Positions 25,926 through 35,382 are shown, counted from the first letter of the stretch. The stretch: DNA of 64,000 nucleotides from an uncultured Erythrobacter sp. (GCA_947502815.1 CANNBH010000001.1:2018818-2082817); one strand, 5' to 3'. The notes: generated by a model not told the origin, from the sequence alone. Made by a program: numbers and translations.

Positions 25926-27020
25926 TTAGCTGAACAGGTGCGATATTAGGTTATAGCGCACCCCAGACGTTGTTTCTTGCACTTCGTGTAGCAAGGAAGA
26001 GGAGAACACCATCGCCGTGCCTGCGGGCACCCGATACCCTTGCGGACTAAATTCCTTGAAAGCGATGCTGCCCCCTTCGTAATCGTCATTGAGGCTCATC
26101 GACAGCGCGAAACGACGGTGCGCACCTGCCGGGCTTGTATTGTCTCGGTGGCCAATCGAAAAACCTTCGCGCGCGCCAACATAGCGAGCAATGTGCAGGT
26201 CTTCTCGGCGGGTCACGTCAAAGGCGAACGCCTTCTTGATCATCGGCGTCACTCTGCCGAAAATTCGTTCATCAAGAAAAGCCAGCATGTTCTTGTCCTT
26301 GATGATCATATCCACTCGATCCTGTCGGTCATATTCATAGACCGGCATTTTGTAATTGCCTCCAAGCTCTCCCGGTTGTGGCCGTCTGACCATAAACGGA
26401 GCGTCGGTTTCGATAGATTCGACCAGCTTGCCGCACTCTTCACCTGACAGCACATTGGGCACGATAAGGACCGGCGCATGCGGCGGGCTCCAACGCAATT
26501 CTTCTGCTGCCCGCGAATTCTTTAGTATGTCCATAGTCGCCTCCAGCGTTGAACTGGCATCCCCATTTAGATCGAACCAACATCGGATCTGTCGATATGG
26601 CGTCACCAAGACCAGTCGATCGGTTTGGTCACCGCCCTTGTGCAAGCCGTAAGATGCAAAGATTGCGCCTGAGGCGTCACAGACAATAGGCCAAGGAAAG
26701 CCAGAGGCGCGCTTCAGCTCCCTGTTTCGCGCACCATCACTGGACGCGCTAACAGCCATAACCGTAGCATCCAAAGCATCAAACTGAGCTTCAAGATTCG
26801 CTAACGATCTGAGCAATGGTTCCAACTCATCGCTGTCAGGATCGCCCAAGAATGCCAGCAGCATGTAGCGTCCCGACAAATGATCATCGGCTAGACTGAT
26901 CCTACGACCATTTTCGTCACGTGTGTCGATTGGCATCGCCAGCGCCCCCAGCCACAAGGACTGAACGTAGGGCCGTATCGACGGCGAAGAGATTTGATAG
27001 GTGGGTCGAGTATCGGCCAT
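25926..27020 (-). CDS. Fusion of a redoxin-like domain and a prolyl-4-hydroxylase-type 2OG-Fe(II) oxygenase
   Basis: The 364-residue protein has an N-terminal peroxiredoxin/redoxin-like domain (about 25-165: GRYMLLAFLGDPDSDEL, FPWPIVCDASGAIFASYGL) with no cysteine at the peroxidatic position. A C-terminal P4H-type oxygenase follows (about 185-364): VPNVLSGEECGKLVESIE, then HRDNTS giving the HxD iron ligands, LLHEV giving the distal His, and GVRYNLI with the arginine for 2-oxoglutarate. The enzyme part should hydroxylate an unidentified target using O2 and 2-oxoglutarate. The ATG at 27020 was chosen because a longer reading adds 30 unrelated residues. It converges on the flippase gene. Confidence 0.85.
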   Translation of the reverse strand: MADTRPTYQISSPSIRPYVQSLWLGALAMPIDTRDENGRRISLADDHLSGRYMLLAFLGDPDSDELEPLLRSLANLEAQFDALDATVMAVSASSDGARNRELKRASGFPWPIVCDASGAIFASYGLHKGGDQTDRLVLVTPYRQIRCWFDLNGDASSTLEATMDILKNSRAAEELRWSPPHAPVLIVPNVLSGEECGKLVESIETDAPFMVRRPQPGELGGNYKMPVYEYDRQDRVDMIIKDKNMLAFLDERIFGRVTPMIKKAFAFDVTRREDLHIARYVGAREGFSIGHRDNTSPAGAHRRFALSMSLNDDYEGGSIAFKEFSPQGYRVPAGTAMVFSSSLLHEVQETTSGVRYNLISHLFS

Positions 27021-27157
27021 CTGGGTGCTTGCAATATTGATAGAGAGAGATTGTCCTATCGATAACACCCCACAACCCAAAGCGGAAACTGTGCGAGAGC
27101 AACAAGCCAACTCGTGGCCGCAGCATCGCGCGCATTCCTGTATCTCAAAATTTTTGA

Positions 27158-27234
27158 TGGTAGCGGAGGAGGGACTTGAACCCCCGACACGCGGATTATG
27201 ATTCCGCTGCTCTAACCAGCTGAGCTACTCCGCC
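27158..27234 (-). tRNA. tRNA-Met (CAT), elongator type
   Basis: Read on minus the gene begins GGCGGAGTAGCTCAGCTGG and ends with an encoded CCA. All four arms fold: acceptor GGCGGAG/CTCCGCT (G1-U72), D-arm, anticodon stem GCGGA/TCCGC with loop ATCATAA (anticodon CAT), and the T-arm GGGGGTTCAAGTCCCTC. The first pair is not the C1-A72 mismatch of the initiator, which points to the elongator. A CAT tRNA modified with lysidine for Ile cannot be wholly excluded. Confidence 0.93.
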
Positions 27235-27391
27235 CCAAGGGGCAATTGCCGGGACGAACCCCGGATGTATTGCAAACAGTGCCGTTGGCCTTTTGCCAAA
27301 AGCGAGCGGCGCGTTTACGGCGCAGCTTGATCAGGGTCAAGCCAAGTTTTTCGCTGGTTTTGTTGTGCACCGCGCAAGGCTTCCAGTTCGG

Positions 27392-28048
27392 TTACCGTGA
27401 ACTCTCATTCATGCGCATCACCTTCACTGCCAAACTGCGATTAAACGCCCTATCCAGCGCCTTGCCTATCTCTGGTAAGCTAACCGCCAACTGGCCCAAC
27501 GCATCCCGATCAAGGCGCGCCATCCGCATCTCTTGCGTCACTGTGACCGTTGCACTGGCCTTATCGCCAGAAACGTGACTCATTTCGCCAAGGAATTCGC
27601 CCGCACCGCATTCGCTGACAATTGCCAGATCGCGTTCAATTTCGGCTCGGCCACTGGCGATGTAGATGAGAGGAGGGTCTGTTTCGCCCTGTTTGATCAG
27701 TTGGGAACCAACTGCCACATCCTCCCATATCATAAGATCGCGCAAACGGCTTTGCTGTGCTGGCTCTTCGATTTGCATAACGTGGTCGAACAGCTCGCGC
27801 TCTTCGCGCGTCATCACCCCGCCGCGCGCGCGGCGTTGCAGCTCAATCAGTCGGCCAACATTCACAAGCAGATAGGCGGCAGTGAACGCCAGCCCCGCCC
27901 CCAGCCCTTGGGCAAGGAAAAAGTAAACTACACCCAAAGCGCCGGCAACAAGACTGATTAGGCGGATGTGGCGCACCTGATGCGGGATCATGGATGCGAT
28001 CAACACAAGACCAGCCATAAGCCCGAAAAATGCAGTCAATCCGCTCAT
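27392..28048 (-). CDS. Popeye-like membrane protein with cyclic-nucleotide-binding domain
   Basis: The 218-residue protein starts with three hydrophobic segments (TAFFGLMAGLVLIASMI, ISLVAGALGVVYFFLAQ, GLAFTAAYLLVNVGRLIEL), the layout of Popeye-domain proteins. A cyclic-nucleotide-binding beta-roll follows from about residue 105: VGSQLIKQGETDPPLIYIASGRAEI, then the phosphate-binding cassette GAGEFLGEMSHVSGDKASATVTV, where E and the basic position after the loop contact the ligand. Bacterial proteins with this layout are known but mostly uncharacterised. The ligand may be cAMP or cGMP. It is monocistronic as far as can be seen, between tRNA-Met and a LigT-like gene. Confidence 0.8.
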   Translation of the reverse strand: MSGLTAFFGLMAGLVLIASMIPHQVRHIRLISLVAGALGVVYFFLAQGLGAGLAFTAAYLLVNVGRLIELQRRARGGVMTREERELFDHVMQIEEPAQQSRLRDLMIWEDVAVGSQLIKQGETDPPLIYIASGRAEIERDLAIVSECGAGEFLGEMSHVSGDKASATVTVTQEMRMARLDRDALGQLAVSLPEIGKALDRAFNRSLAVKVMRMNESSR

Positions 28049-28110
28049 GCCGCATCACCTCCTCAAAACTCAGCCTGCCTAAGCACGCAGTCTAAGCGAA
28101 TATCCCAAGG

Positions 28111-28641
28111 CTACAAGTCAGCACGGCCGCGAAAGGGCAGGCGTTTGATCAGCTCCCAAGGGCCATCTTTGTAAAGGTGCAATTCAAGAGCGGGAAAGGC
28201 AAAACCGCCCGTTGCAATTTTGTCTTCAACTATCGGAGCGAGTTCGACCTGAAGCGCGCGCGCCTCACGTTTTGTTACCTTGTTTTGAATGGTTATGTGC
28301 GGGCGTGGTTCATAGAGATCTTGCGCGGTCAAACTGCCATGGAAATGTTCGCCGATCATATCGCGCAATGTCAGCAATTGCTCACTGCGCAAGGCAATTG
28401 CAGTGCCTGTTTCGAGATTAAGCAGGCCGGAGATCGCCGCCCGAGGAGCTGAAAATTCACGCGCCAAGACAGGCAACCAGTCCACCAACTCGTCCAACAG
28501 GGACGGCGCGAAGGAATGGAACATGGTGACATGGGCATGCAGATGATTGCGATGCGCGGGGTAATGCGTTTTACGCAGGTCGTCAGCCCAGTTTTGGACG
28601 CCCGACGGCAAAGCAGCGGTCAGGATGAAAGGCCGCGCCAT
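28111..28641 (-). CDS. 2H phosphoesterase, LigT/2'-5' RNA ligase-like
   Basis: The 176-residue protein has the two H-x-T motifs that define the 2H superfamily: HAHVTMFH at about residue 36 and RPHITIQNK at about residue 112, with the characteristic spacing. The ATG at 28641 was chosen; it follows the mltG stop by 8 nt, whereas the longer form would run into mltG. Members hydrolyse 2',3'-cyclic phosphates or ligate RNA with 2'-5' links. The real substrate is unknown. It lies downstream of acpP-fabF-mltG and may be part of that transcript. Confidence 0.83.
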   Translation of the reverse strand: MARPFILTAALPSGVQNWADDLRKTHYPAHRNHLHAHVTMFHSFAPSLLDELVDWLPVLAREFSAPRAAISGLLNLETGTAIALRSEQLLTLRDMIGEHFHGSLTAQDLYEPRPHITIQNKVTKREARALQVELAPIVEDKIATGGFAFPALELHLYKDGPWELIKRLPFRGRADL

Positions 28642-28649
28642 CCTGTGTT

Positions 28650-29636
28650 CTATTCCATTTCGCCGCGTTCTCTGCGCAATTGAAACCACCGGCCAACCGC
28701 TTCGTTGTGGCCTTCAAGCGTCGCGTTGAATTCGTGCCCGCCAGTGCCATCGGCAACCATGAATAGATAATCGTGACCTTCGGGATTGAGGACAGCAGCA
28801 ATGCTCTCTTTTCCCGGGTTGGTGATTGGTCCGGTGGGCAGCCCCAGCATGGTGTAAGTGTTGTATTCGTTGACCGCGGCGATCTCTGACTGACGGATGC
28901 GCCGACCGAGCGGTTTGCCCTGCGTAATCGGATAGATGATCGTGGGATCAGCTTGCAACATCATACCCGTGCGCAATCGGTTCGAATACAGCCCCGCCAC
29001 GGTCCTGCGCTCTTCGGGAGTGCCAGTTTCCTTTTCAACGATTGCCGCGAGGATCAGCGCCTCTCGGATCGTATCAACCGCGATGTTTTCACTACGCTCA
29101 GCCCAGGCTTCCCCCAGATAGAGGTCCATTGCCCCTTGCATCTGTTCGACCAGAGCTGCCCGCTCTTGTCCCCGTTCAAAGGCGTATGTGTCAGGCAAGA
29201 TGGACCCTTCCGGAGGGACCGCGACCTCGCCTGTCAGCAGTTCCTCTGCCATCAAACGTTCCCAGACCAGCACAGATGGCATGCCTTCTGGAATGGTCAC
29301 AAACCGGCGGATTACATCGCCCGATTGAAACGCGGTCAGAATGTCACCCTGCGACATTTCGGGATTCAGTGAAAATTCGCCCGCTTGAATTGGATCTGAT
29401 GATCCAAACAGGCGTGCACGAAGCAGAAAGCCGTCCGCTGAAGAAATATGCCCAGCTGCCTCCAAATCGGCGGCGACCGCGCTCAGCGAGGAACCCGCTG
29501 GAACAAGAAACGGCGTTTCTTCTTCAATCGTCGCCTCGCCAAAGGTACCCCCGCTAAGCAGCAGAGCCGCTGTTGCCAGCGCGACCGCCAGCATCAGCCC
29601 GGCGATGCAGCCTAAGAGCCGCGTGGGCTTCTTCAT
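28650..29636 (-). CDS. mltG: Endolytic murein transglycosylase MltG
   Basis: The 328-residue protein has one N-terminal membrane span (LLGCIAGLMLAVALATAALLL), a LysM-like subdomain and the YceG catalytic domain. The active-site Glu lies in LAAIVEKETGTPEER and the conserved GLYSNRLRTGMMLQADPTIIYPI and LPTGPITNPGKESI segments follow. It cuts nascent peptidoglycan glycan strands in the periplasm near the inner membrane and helps set chain length. The ATG at 29636 lies 4 nt after the fabF stop, giving the acpP-fabF-mltG order common in proteobacteria; a longer reading would overlap fabF. Confidence 0.95.
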   Translation of the reverse strand: MKKPTRLLGCIAGLMLAVALATAALLLSGGTFGEATIEEETPFLVPAGSSLSAVAADLEAAGHISSADGFLLRARLFGSSDPIQAGEFSLNPEMSQGDILTAFQSGDVIRRFVTIPEGMPSVLVWERLMAEELLTGEVAVPPEGSILPDTYAFERGQERAALVEQMQGAMDLYLGEAWAERSENIAVDTIREALILAAIVEKETGTPEERRTVAGLYSNRLRTGMMLQADPTIIYPITQGKPLGRRIRQSEIAAVNEYNTYTMLGLPTGPITNPGKESIAAVLNPEGHDYLFMVADGTGGHEFNATLEGHNEAVGRWFQLRRERGEME

Positions 29637-29640
29637 GCGA

Positions 29641-30900
29641 TCAATCGACCTTTTGCATGATGATGGAGGCGTTTGTACCGCCAAAACCGAAACTGTTGTT
29701 AAGCACAGCGCGCACTTCGCGTTTCTTGGCTTTCAACGGCACAAGATCGATACCCTCTGTCCCGTCATCCGGATTATGCAGGTTGAGTGTGGGCGGAACC
29801 ACGCCGTCGCGCATTGCAAGGATACAGAACACAGCCTCAACAGCGCCTGCACCGCCCAAAAGGTGCCCAATTGCGCTTTTGGTTGAGCTCATCGAGGCAC
29901 CGTTTAGATCATCACCCAACACCCGTTTCACCGCAGCGAGTTCGATCGTGTCGGCCATTGTGCTGGTGCCGTGTGCGTTGACATAATCAATGTCCCCCGG
30001 CCCCAAACCGGCTTTCTTCAAAGCCATCCGCATGGCCAGTTCTGCGCCTTTTCCTTCGGGATGCGGAGCCGTCACGTGATAGGCATCACCTGACAAGCCG
30101 TACCCGGTCACTTCAGCGTAAATCTTTGCGCCGCGAGCCTTTGCGTGCTCGTATTCTTCAAGCACAACAACGCCTGCACCCTCGCCCATCACAAAACCTT
30201 CGCGGTCCTTGTCATAGGGTCGACTAGCCTCAGTTGGACGGTCATTAAAGCTTGTGTTGAGCGCTCTGGCCTGAGCAAAGCCCGCAATGCCGAGCGGATT
30301 GACGGTGCTTTCGGCGCCGCCCGCAAGCATCACATCTGCATCGTCCATCATGATCATGCGCGCCGCATCGCCAATCGAATGCGCGCCCGTTGAACAGGCC
30401 GTCACAACCGCATGGTTTGGCCCCATAAAGCCGTATTTGATTTGAACTTGCCCAGTTACAAGATTGATCAGCCGACCATGCACGAAGTGCGGTGAAACAC
30501 GGCCAGGACCGCGCTCTTTTAGAACCAGGCTCTCACTTTCTATGCCCGGCAGTCCGCCTATGCCCGAACCGATGGAGCACCCGGTCCGCTCTTTATCAGC
30601 GTCAGACATATCGGTCAGTCCGGCGTCTTCGAGCGCCTGTCCCGCCGCATCAATACCATAGACAATAAAGGGATCGACTTGCCGCTGAACCTTGTGATCG
30701 ACGCGTTTGTTCGCATCAAAACCCCAGGGATGATCCTTGTCTTTCACTTCGCAAGCGATGGTGCATTTCTGCCCCACAGGATCAAAACTGGTGATCTGCC
30801 CCGCTCCGCTTTCACCAGCGATCAGGTTCTTCCACGAGGTTTCGACGTCGCCACCAAGCGGGGTGACAAGTCCAAGTCCGGTTACAACTACGCGGCGCAT
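29641..30900 (-). CDS. fabF: 3-oxoacyl-[acyl-carrier-protein] synthase II
   Basis: The 419-residue thiolase-fold enzyme condenses acyl-ACP with malonyl-ACP in fatty acid elongation. It has the N-terminal RRVVVTGLGLVTPLG, the catalytic Cys in VTACSTGAHSIGDA (about residue 170), and the two catalytic histidines in NAHGTSTMADT and SAIGHLLGGAGAVE. Size is normal for FabF. acpP lies 193 nt upstream on the same strand and mltG begins 4 nt downstream. Confidence 0.97.
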   Translation of the reverse strand: MRRVVVTGLGLVTPLGGDVETSWKNLIAGESGAGQITSFDPVGQKCTIACEVKDKDHPWGFDANKRVDHKVQRQVDPFIVYGIDAAGQALEDAGLTDMSDADKERTGCSIGSGIGGLPGIESESLVLKERGPGRVSPHFVHGRLINLVTGQVQIKYGFMGPNHAVVTACSTGAHSIGDAARMIMMDDADVMLAGGAESTVNPLGIAGFAQARALNTSFNDRPTEASRPYDKDREGFVMGEGAGVVVLEEYEHAKARGAKIYAEVTGYGLSGDAYHVTAPHPEGKGAELAMRMALKKAGLGPGDIDYVNAHGTSTMADTIELAAVKRVLGDDLNGASMSSTKSAIGHLLGGAGAVEAVFCILAMRDGVVPPTLNLHNPDDGTEGIDLVPLKAKKREVRAVLNNSFGFGGTNASIIMQKVD

Positions 30901-30996
30901 TCAAAATTCCCCTTCAAACAGTGCGCGTCGGCCCTTTACGAACCCGATGCCTGCGCCAATTGGGCGGCACTGAGGGAAACGGGGCCACAAACGCTA

Positions 30997-31032
30997 CAGG
31001 CCCGCACCCCCCGATTGGGGGGCTCGGGCCTG
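30997..31032 (-). other. Strong hairpin in the acpP-fabF spacer
   Basis: CAGGCCCG (30997-31004) pairs with CGGGCCTG (31025-31032), and an inner CCCCCC (31007-31012) pairs with GGGGGG (31017-31022), with a 4-nt loop. No U-run follows on the minus strand, so it is not a classical terminator. It may stabilise the acpP message or reduce readthrough into fabF, giving more acpP than fabF. Confidence 0.6.
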
Positions 31033-31093
31033 CGGGTAAGCCGTCGCGTGCGGATGCACGGGAGGCGGCTGAGGGCCAAAAAGGCCCGTCAAT

Positions 31094-31330
31094 TTAACCT
31101 TTGTTCTCTTCGATGAACTTGGTCGCATCGCCAACAGTGGTGATTTTCTCAGCTGCATCGTCGGGAATTTCCACGCCGAATTCTTCTTCGAAAGCCATCA
31201 CCAATTCGACAATGTCGAGGCTATCAGCACCCAGATCATCGATAAAGCTTGCTTCTTGAGTGACCTTGTCACCCTCGACGCCGAGATGCTCGACGACAAT
31301 CTTCTGCACGCGGTCGGCAGTTTCGCTCAT
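31094..31330 (-). CDS. acpP: Acyl carrier protein
   Basis: The 78-residue acidic protein carries the growing acyl chain in fatty acid synthesis. The phosphopantetheine attachment Ser is in [20 protein letters not shown] at about residue 37, in the standard helix II context. The ATG is preceded by an AGGGA ribosome site. It begins the acpP-fabF-mltG unit, and the 193-nt gap to fabF holds the hairpin listed separately. Confidence 0.98.
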   Translation of the reverse strand: MSETADRVQKIVVEHLGVEGDKVTQEASFIDDLGADSLDIVELVMAFEEEFGVEIPDDAAEKITTVGDATKFIEENKG

Positions 31331-31444
31331 GTTTGTCCCTCTTACATTGGGGGTTAAAAATCTAGTCTGGCCCTAAAGGTCGGTTCGATTGAGCGCAAGT
31401 CAAGATGCACGCTGCATTTTGCACTAATCACCACAATCCGTGCT

Positions 31445-32227
31445 TCATGTGAACAATGCCCGCGAATTTTCCAGAAAAATATCTGAACGTTCGGCCAAAC
31501 TGCGCAAGATTTTATATTTGTGAGCAGTGCCAAAAGTGACGAGCACCCTACGCCCCTGCCCCGACACCTGATCGAGCGCAGAATTGATCAAATTTGTATG
31601 CGCCCGATTAATCTGGCTCCAACCACCTGCACCCAAATCTGCGTCAAAAAATCTCTCATACGGCCGGCGCGATGCCTCCACCATGACGTCGAATTCGTGG
31701 GTGTGAATAAACAGCGGATCATCCCCGCGCCCATTGATTTCGCGCGAATAGGCGCGTTGCGCTGAGCGGTGCTGCGCCCATTGCTCCGCCCGCGCAGGGT
31801 CGTTTTGGATGCGAACGAGCGCAGCACGGCGGTTGTCGGCTATTTGGCGCGTCCAGCCCGCGGTCCCGCGAATTTCAAACCGCATATCACGGCTCAACGG
31901 AAACAAGACCTTTGTGTACTCTGGAAAAACCCGCGTGCGCGGCTCGTCTACAATACCGGCTGTTCGAAATGAGCTTATCGCTTGCTCAATCCGGTCCGGG
32001 GGTATTTCGGTCAGCACAATGTCTGGCGCAGCTTTGCGGATCGCCGCTCTCAGCACATCCAAAGAATACCGATCGCTCTCTTCGTGGCCTGAATGAATTG
32101 TCCCCAGCACATGAATTCTGGTTTCACCTTCTTTGGGCTCTGCAGCACCGGCGCATCCGATCAATGGTATCGCCGCTGCCCCGGTGCCAAGGCCGGAAAA
32201 AATCGCGTTTCGCCGGGTAATTTTCAT
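31445..32227 (-). CDS. TIKI/TraB-like putative metalloprotease, Tat lipoprotein
   Basis: The 260-residue protein starts with a twin-arginine signal (TRRNAIFSGLGTGAAAIPLIGC) that ends in a lipobox, LIG-C. The mature part carries the two G-x-x-H motifs and Glu that define the TIKI/TraB/PrgY fold: GTIHSGH (about residue 42), LTEIPP (about 73), and FGTAHKYKI near the C-terminus. Members include metal-dependent proteases and plasmid-pheromone inhibitors. No partner gene is evident. The assignment to the fold is moderately firm; the reaction is unknown. It lies 42 nt after the secreted TPR gene on the same strand. Confidence 0.65.
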   Translation of the reverse strand: MKITRRNAIFSGLGTGAAAIPLIGCAGAAEPKEGETRIHVLGTIHSGHEESDRYSLDVLRAAIRKAAPDIVLTEIPPDRIEQAISSFRTAGIVDEPRTRVFPEYTKVLFPLSRDMRFEIRGTAGWTRQIADNRRAALVRIQNDPARAEQWAQHRSAQRAYSREINGRGDDPLFIHTHEFDVMVEASRRPYERFFDADLGAGGWSQINRAHTNLINSALDQVSGQGRRVLVTFGTAHKYKILRSLAERSDIFLENSRALFT

Positions 32228-32273
32228 ACGTTGGGGTTCGCACGAAACATACGAAGGGTTTCAACGCTTCGCA

Positions 32274-33269
32274 TCAATAATTTTCGCGTTCCGCCAAATT
32301 CGCTTCAGCACGCAGGCGGCTGTTGACCCGCCGCAATCCGCGGGTTGGGTAGTCCCGTCCGGGATCCAGGGCCAAAGCGTTGCGGTAATAGCTGGCGGCA
32401 TCCAACAGATCATCGGTGCGCTCATAACAAAGACCAATGTTGAAGAGCAGCGACACATTGTCAGGATTCGCCGCTTCTAAAGCGAGAAAACCTGTGCACG
32501 CGGCGACAACATCGGATTCCGTCGCGCGAACAGCATCACGAAATGCATCGCGGTCCTCGCGGCGAATCTCCCGCCGCCTTTCCATAACGCGAATATTGCG
32601 CACAGAGTCCACAGGGGCCAGATCCGATCGGATCGTTGACACGATTTGATCAATCAATGCATTCGCCATCGCCAGGCTAGAAGGGACAGATCGATCATCC
32701 TCGCAATAGCGTTCCGATTGCGCGCGCGGGGTGGAATGGGAATAAATTTGCTCACCATCCACCGCAGTCAGAAAGATGCGCGGCTCAATCCGAACTGTTA
32801 ATTCTCGGCATCGGATGCGGATCTCGCGGCGTTCTGTGCATTTGCCGTCTTCATCACGGGCCACGCATTCACGCTCAATCCGCGGGTCGACGCGGCGATC
32901 AATTTCTTCGCTGCGCACCGTACCGCGCAGGTCAGCATCAGCCACCAATGGGCGCTTGATAATGGTACCATCCTGGCCTTCGACCTCAACCTGCGCACCG
33001 CGAAGCGCATTTGGCGTGATCAGATCGTAATAGGGCTCCCCTCGGATGAAGACCCCGCCAAGAACATCTGTAAGAGCAAGCTCGACATCACGGCCAAGAT
33101 CGCCGCCAAATCGATCGACTAGGACCAACTGAATGTCAGCAGGAATATCCGTTTCGGCGGCGTAGACGCCGCGCGTTTGAATGGTTTCAGCATTGGCAGC
33201 AGTTGCGGAAAGAAAAACCCCGCAAGCCATGCAAACCTGTGCCGCAAATCGTATCCAAGAACCCAACAT
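32274..33269 (-). CDS. Secreted TPR-containing protein of unknown function
   Basis: The 331-residue protein begins with a Sec signal (FAAQVCMACGVFLSATAANA). The central region (about 30-250) is unrecognised, with two Cys pairs in ERECVARDEDGKCTERREIRIRC. A C-terminal TPR-like unit follows (ACTGFLALEAANPDNVSLLFNIGLCYERTDDLLDAASYYRNALALDPG). The ATG at 33269 gives a proper signal peptide, whereas the longer reading places 23 hydrophilic residues before it. The gene precedes the TIKI-like lipoprotein with a 46-nt gap and may be co-transcribed. A role in envelope assembly is possible but unsupported. Confidence 0.75.
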   Translation of the reverse strand: MLGSWIRFAAQVCMACGVFLSATAANAETIQTRGVYAAETDIPADIQLVLVDRFGGDLGRDVELALTDVLGGVFIRGEPYYDLITPNALRGAQVEVEGQDGTIIKRPLVADADLRGTVRSEEIDRRVDPRIERECVARDEDGKCTERREIRIRCRELTVRIEPRIFLTAVDGEQIYSHSTPRAQSERYCEDDRSVPSSLAMANALIDQIVSTIRSDLAPVDSVRNIRVMERRREIRREDRDAFRDAVRATESDVVAACTGFLALEAANPDNVSLLFNIGLCYERTDDLLDAASYYRNALALDPGRDYPTRGLRRVNSRLRAEANLAERENY

Positions 33270-33390
33270 AACCCCCAACGTGTCTGCTTCGATATATGAA
33301 ACAAACTGCGGCGGTGGCAATGTATCGCCTGTGAACATTATGCCAAGGCATTGGCAAGGTTGCAGGACAATCCCGTTCGCTAGCGGCCCC

Positions 33391-35178
33391 TTACTGACCT
33401 TCTTTTTTAGGCGGTTCCACCAGCCGGAGATGCAATTCGCGCAGCTGTGCAGGCTCTGCCGACGAAGGAGCGCTCATCATCAGATCTTCGCCCTTTTGGT
33501 TCATTGGGAATGCGATCACTTCACGGATCGCCTCCTCACCAGCAAGCAGCATTACAATCCGGTCGATGCCCGGGGCCGAACCGCCATGCGGAGGCGCGCC
33601 AAGCTTGAACGCTTCAATCATGCCGCCAAATTCGCGGTCGACATCTTCATTGCTGTAACCAGCGAGTTCGAACGCCTTATACATGATGTCAGGACGATGA
33701 TTACGAATTGCGCCAGATGACAGCTCATACCCATTGCAGACAATGTCATATTGCCATGCCTTGATGTCGAGCGGGTCCATCGATTCCAGCGCCTCCATTT
33801 CGCCTTGAGGCATCGAAAATGGGTTGTGCGAGAAATCGACCTTTTTGGCGTCTTCGTCCCATTCGTACATTGGGAAATCGACAATCCAGCAGAATTTGAA
33901 GCAATCTTCTTCGATCAGGCCAAGCTGCTCGCCGACCTGTGTCCGCGCTGCGCCGGCCAATTTGGCGGCGTCTTTTTCCTTGCCAGCGGCAAAGAACAAT
34001 CCATCATCGGGGCCCAGGCAGAGTTCATCATAAAGGTCGGCCATCAATTCGGGCCCATGGTTCTTGGCGATCGGGCCGCCAAATTCACCGCCCTTGCGGG
34101 TCACATAACCAAGCCCGGCGAAACCTTCGCTGCGCGCCCAATTGTTCATATCATCGAAGAATTTGCGGCTCTTCTCATTGGTCTTAGGCGCAGGAACAAC
34201 CCGCACGACGCCGCCGCCGCCAACAATCTTTTCAAACAGGCCAAAGCCCGATTTTTCAAAGTGGCTGGTTACGTCAGAAATGATCAGAGGGTTGCGCAAA
34301 TCCGGCTTGTCGCTGCCATATTTCAACATCGCCTCAGCATATGGAATGCGCGGGAAATCGCCGCTTGCCGTGACGGATTTTCCATCGGCAAATTCTGCGA
34401 AGACACTGGCAAGCACGGGTTCAAGAGCTTGGAACACATCTTCTTGAGTCACAAAGCTCATTTCAAAGTCGAGCTGGTAGAATTCCAAGCTGCGATCCGC
34501 GCGCAAATCTTCATCGCGGAAACACGGCGCAATTTGAAAATAGCGATCAAATCCGCTCACCATCAGCATTTGTTTGAACATCTGCGGCGCCTGAGGAAGC
34601 GCGTAAAATTTGTTCGGGTGCATCCGGCTTGGCACGAGGAAGTCGCGTGCGCCTTCTGGCGAAGATGCGGTGAGGATTGGGGTCTGGAATTCAGTAAAGC
34701 CCTGATCGACCATCCGCTGACGCAGAGATGTGATCACTTGGCTGCGCAGCACGATGTTGCGGTGCATGGTTTCGCGGCGCAGATCGAGAAAGCGGTATTT
34801 GAGGCGAATGTCCTCAGGATATTCTTGCTCGCCAGCTACCGGCATTGGCAGCTCTTCGGCCGCGCTTTGGACCGTTATCGAACGGGCGAACACTTCGATC
34901 GCGCCCGTTGGAAGATCCTTGTTCGCCGTCTCAGGGGTGCGAGCCTTCACTTCGCCATCAATCGTTACAACCGATTCGGAACGCAGCTTTTCCAAAATAG
35001 GCAGAGCGGGCGAATCTTCGTCTGCCACAACCTGCGTAATACCGTAATGGTCACGCAAATCGATAAACAGCACGCCGCCATGGTCGCGCTTGCGGTGGAT
35101 CCAGCCTGAAAGGCGAACGGTCTCGCCAACATTCTCAGCGTTGAGAGCGGCGCATGTATGAGAGCGATATTGATGCAT
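33391..35178 (-). CDS. aspS: Aspartyl-tRNA synthetase
   Basis: The 595-residue class II synthetase has the N-terminal OB-fold anticodon domain ([23 protein letters not shown]), motif 2 ([20 protein letters not shown]), the bacterial GAD insert and motif 3 ([20 protein letters not shown]). It charges tRNA-Asp, and in alphaproteobacteria often tRNA-Asn as well. The ATG at 35178 ([12 protein letters not shown]) matches how homologs begin; an upstream in-frame ATG at 35190 is possible. It is divergent from rnd. Confidence 0.97.
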   Translation of the reverse strand: MHQYRSHTCAALNAENVGETVRLSGWIHRKRDHGGVLFIDLRDHYGITQVVADEDSPALPILEKLRSESVVTIDGEVKARTPETANKDLPTGAIEVFARSITVQSAAEELPMPVAGEQEYPEDIRLKYRFLDLRRETMHRNIVLRSQVITSLRQRMVDQGFTEFQTPILTASSPEGARDFLVPSRMHPNKFYALPQAPQMFKQMLMVSGFDRYFQIAPCFRDEDLRADRSLEFYQLDFEMSFVTQEDVFQALEPVLASVFAEFADGKSVTASGDFPRIPYAEAMLKYGSDKPDLRNPLIISDVTSHFEKSGFGLFEKIVGGGGVVRVVPAPKTNEKSRKFFDDMNNWARSEGFAGLGYVTRKGGEFGGPIAKNHGPELMADLYDELCLGPDDGLFFAAGKEKDAAKLAGAARTQVGEQLGLIEEDCFKFCWIVDFPMYEWDEDAKKVDFSHNPFSMPQGEMEALESMDPLDIKAWQYDIVCNGYELSSGAIRNHRPDIMYKAFELAGYSNEDVDREFGGMIEAFKLGAPPHGGSAPGIDRIVMLLAGEEAIREVIAFPMNQKGEDLMMSAPSSAEPAQLRELHLRLVEPPKKEGQ

Positions 35179-35382
35179 GCGCGCGCTCATAACGGTTTGC
35201 GCAGACTGAGCAAGACTTCTGGTCAAGCAGGCCTGCACAAAACGAAGGCCTTTCCTTAAGGGCCGCTATCACGCTAAGGGCGCAGGCGATGTCGCAATGA
35301 TGCGCCATTCACCTCTCTTTGGGGCCGACCTAGAAAATCGACCCGCGGGCGGCACTCCGCCCAATTAATGATAAGAAGAAAC

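Noticed and set aside
33751..35109. 452-codon open frame on plus, antisense to aspS
   Set aside because: It mirrors the codon structure of aspS, has no recognised domain and no ribosome site; aspS is certain.
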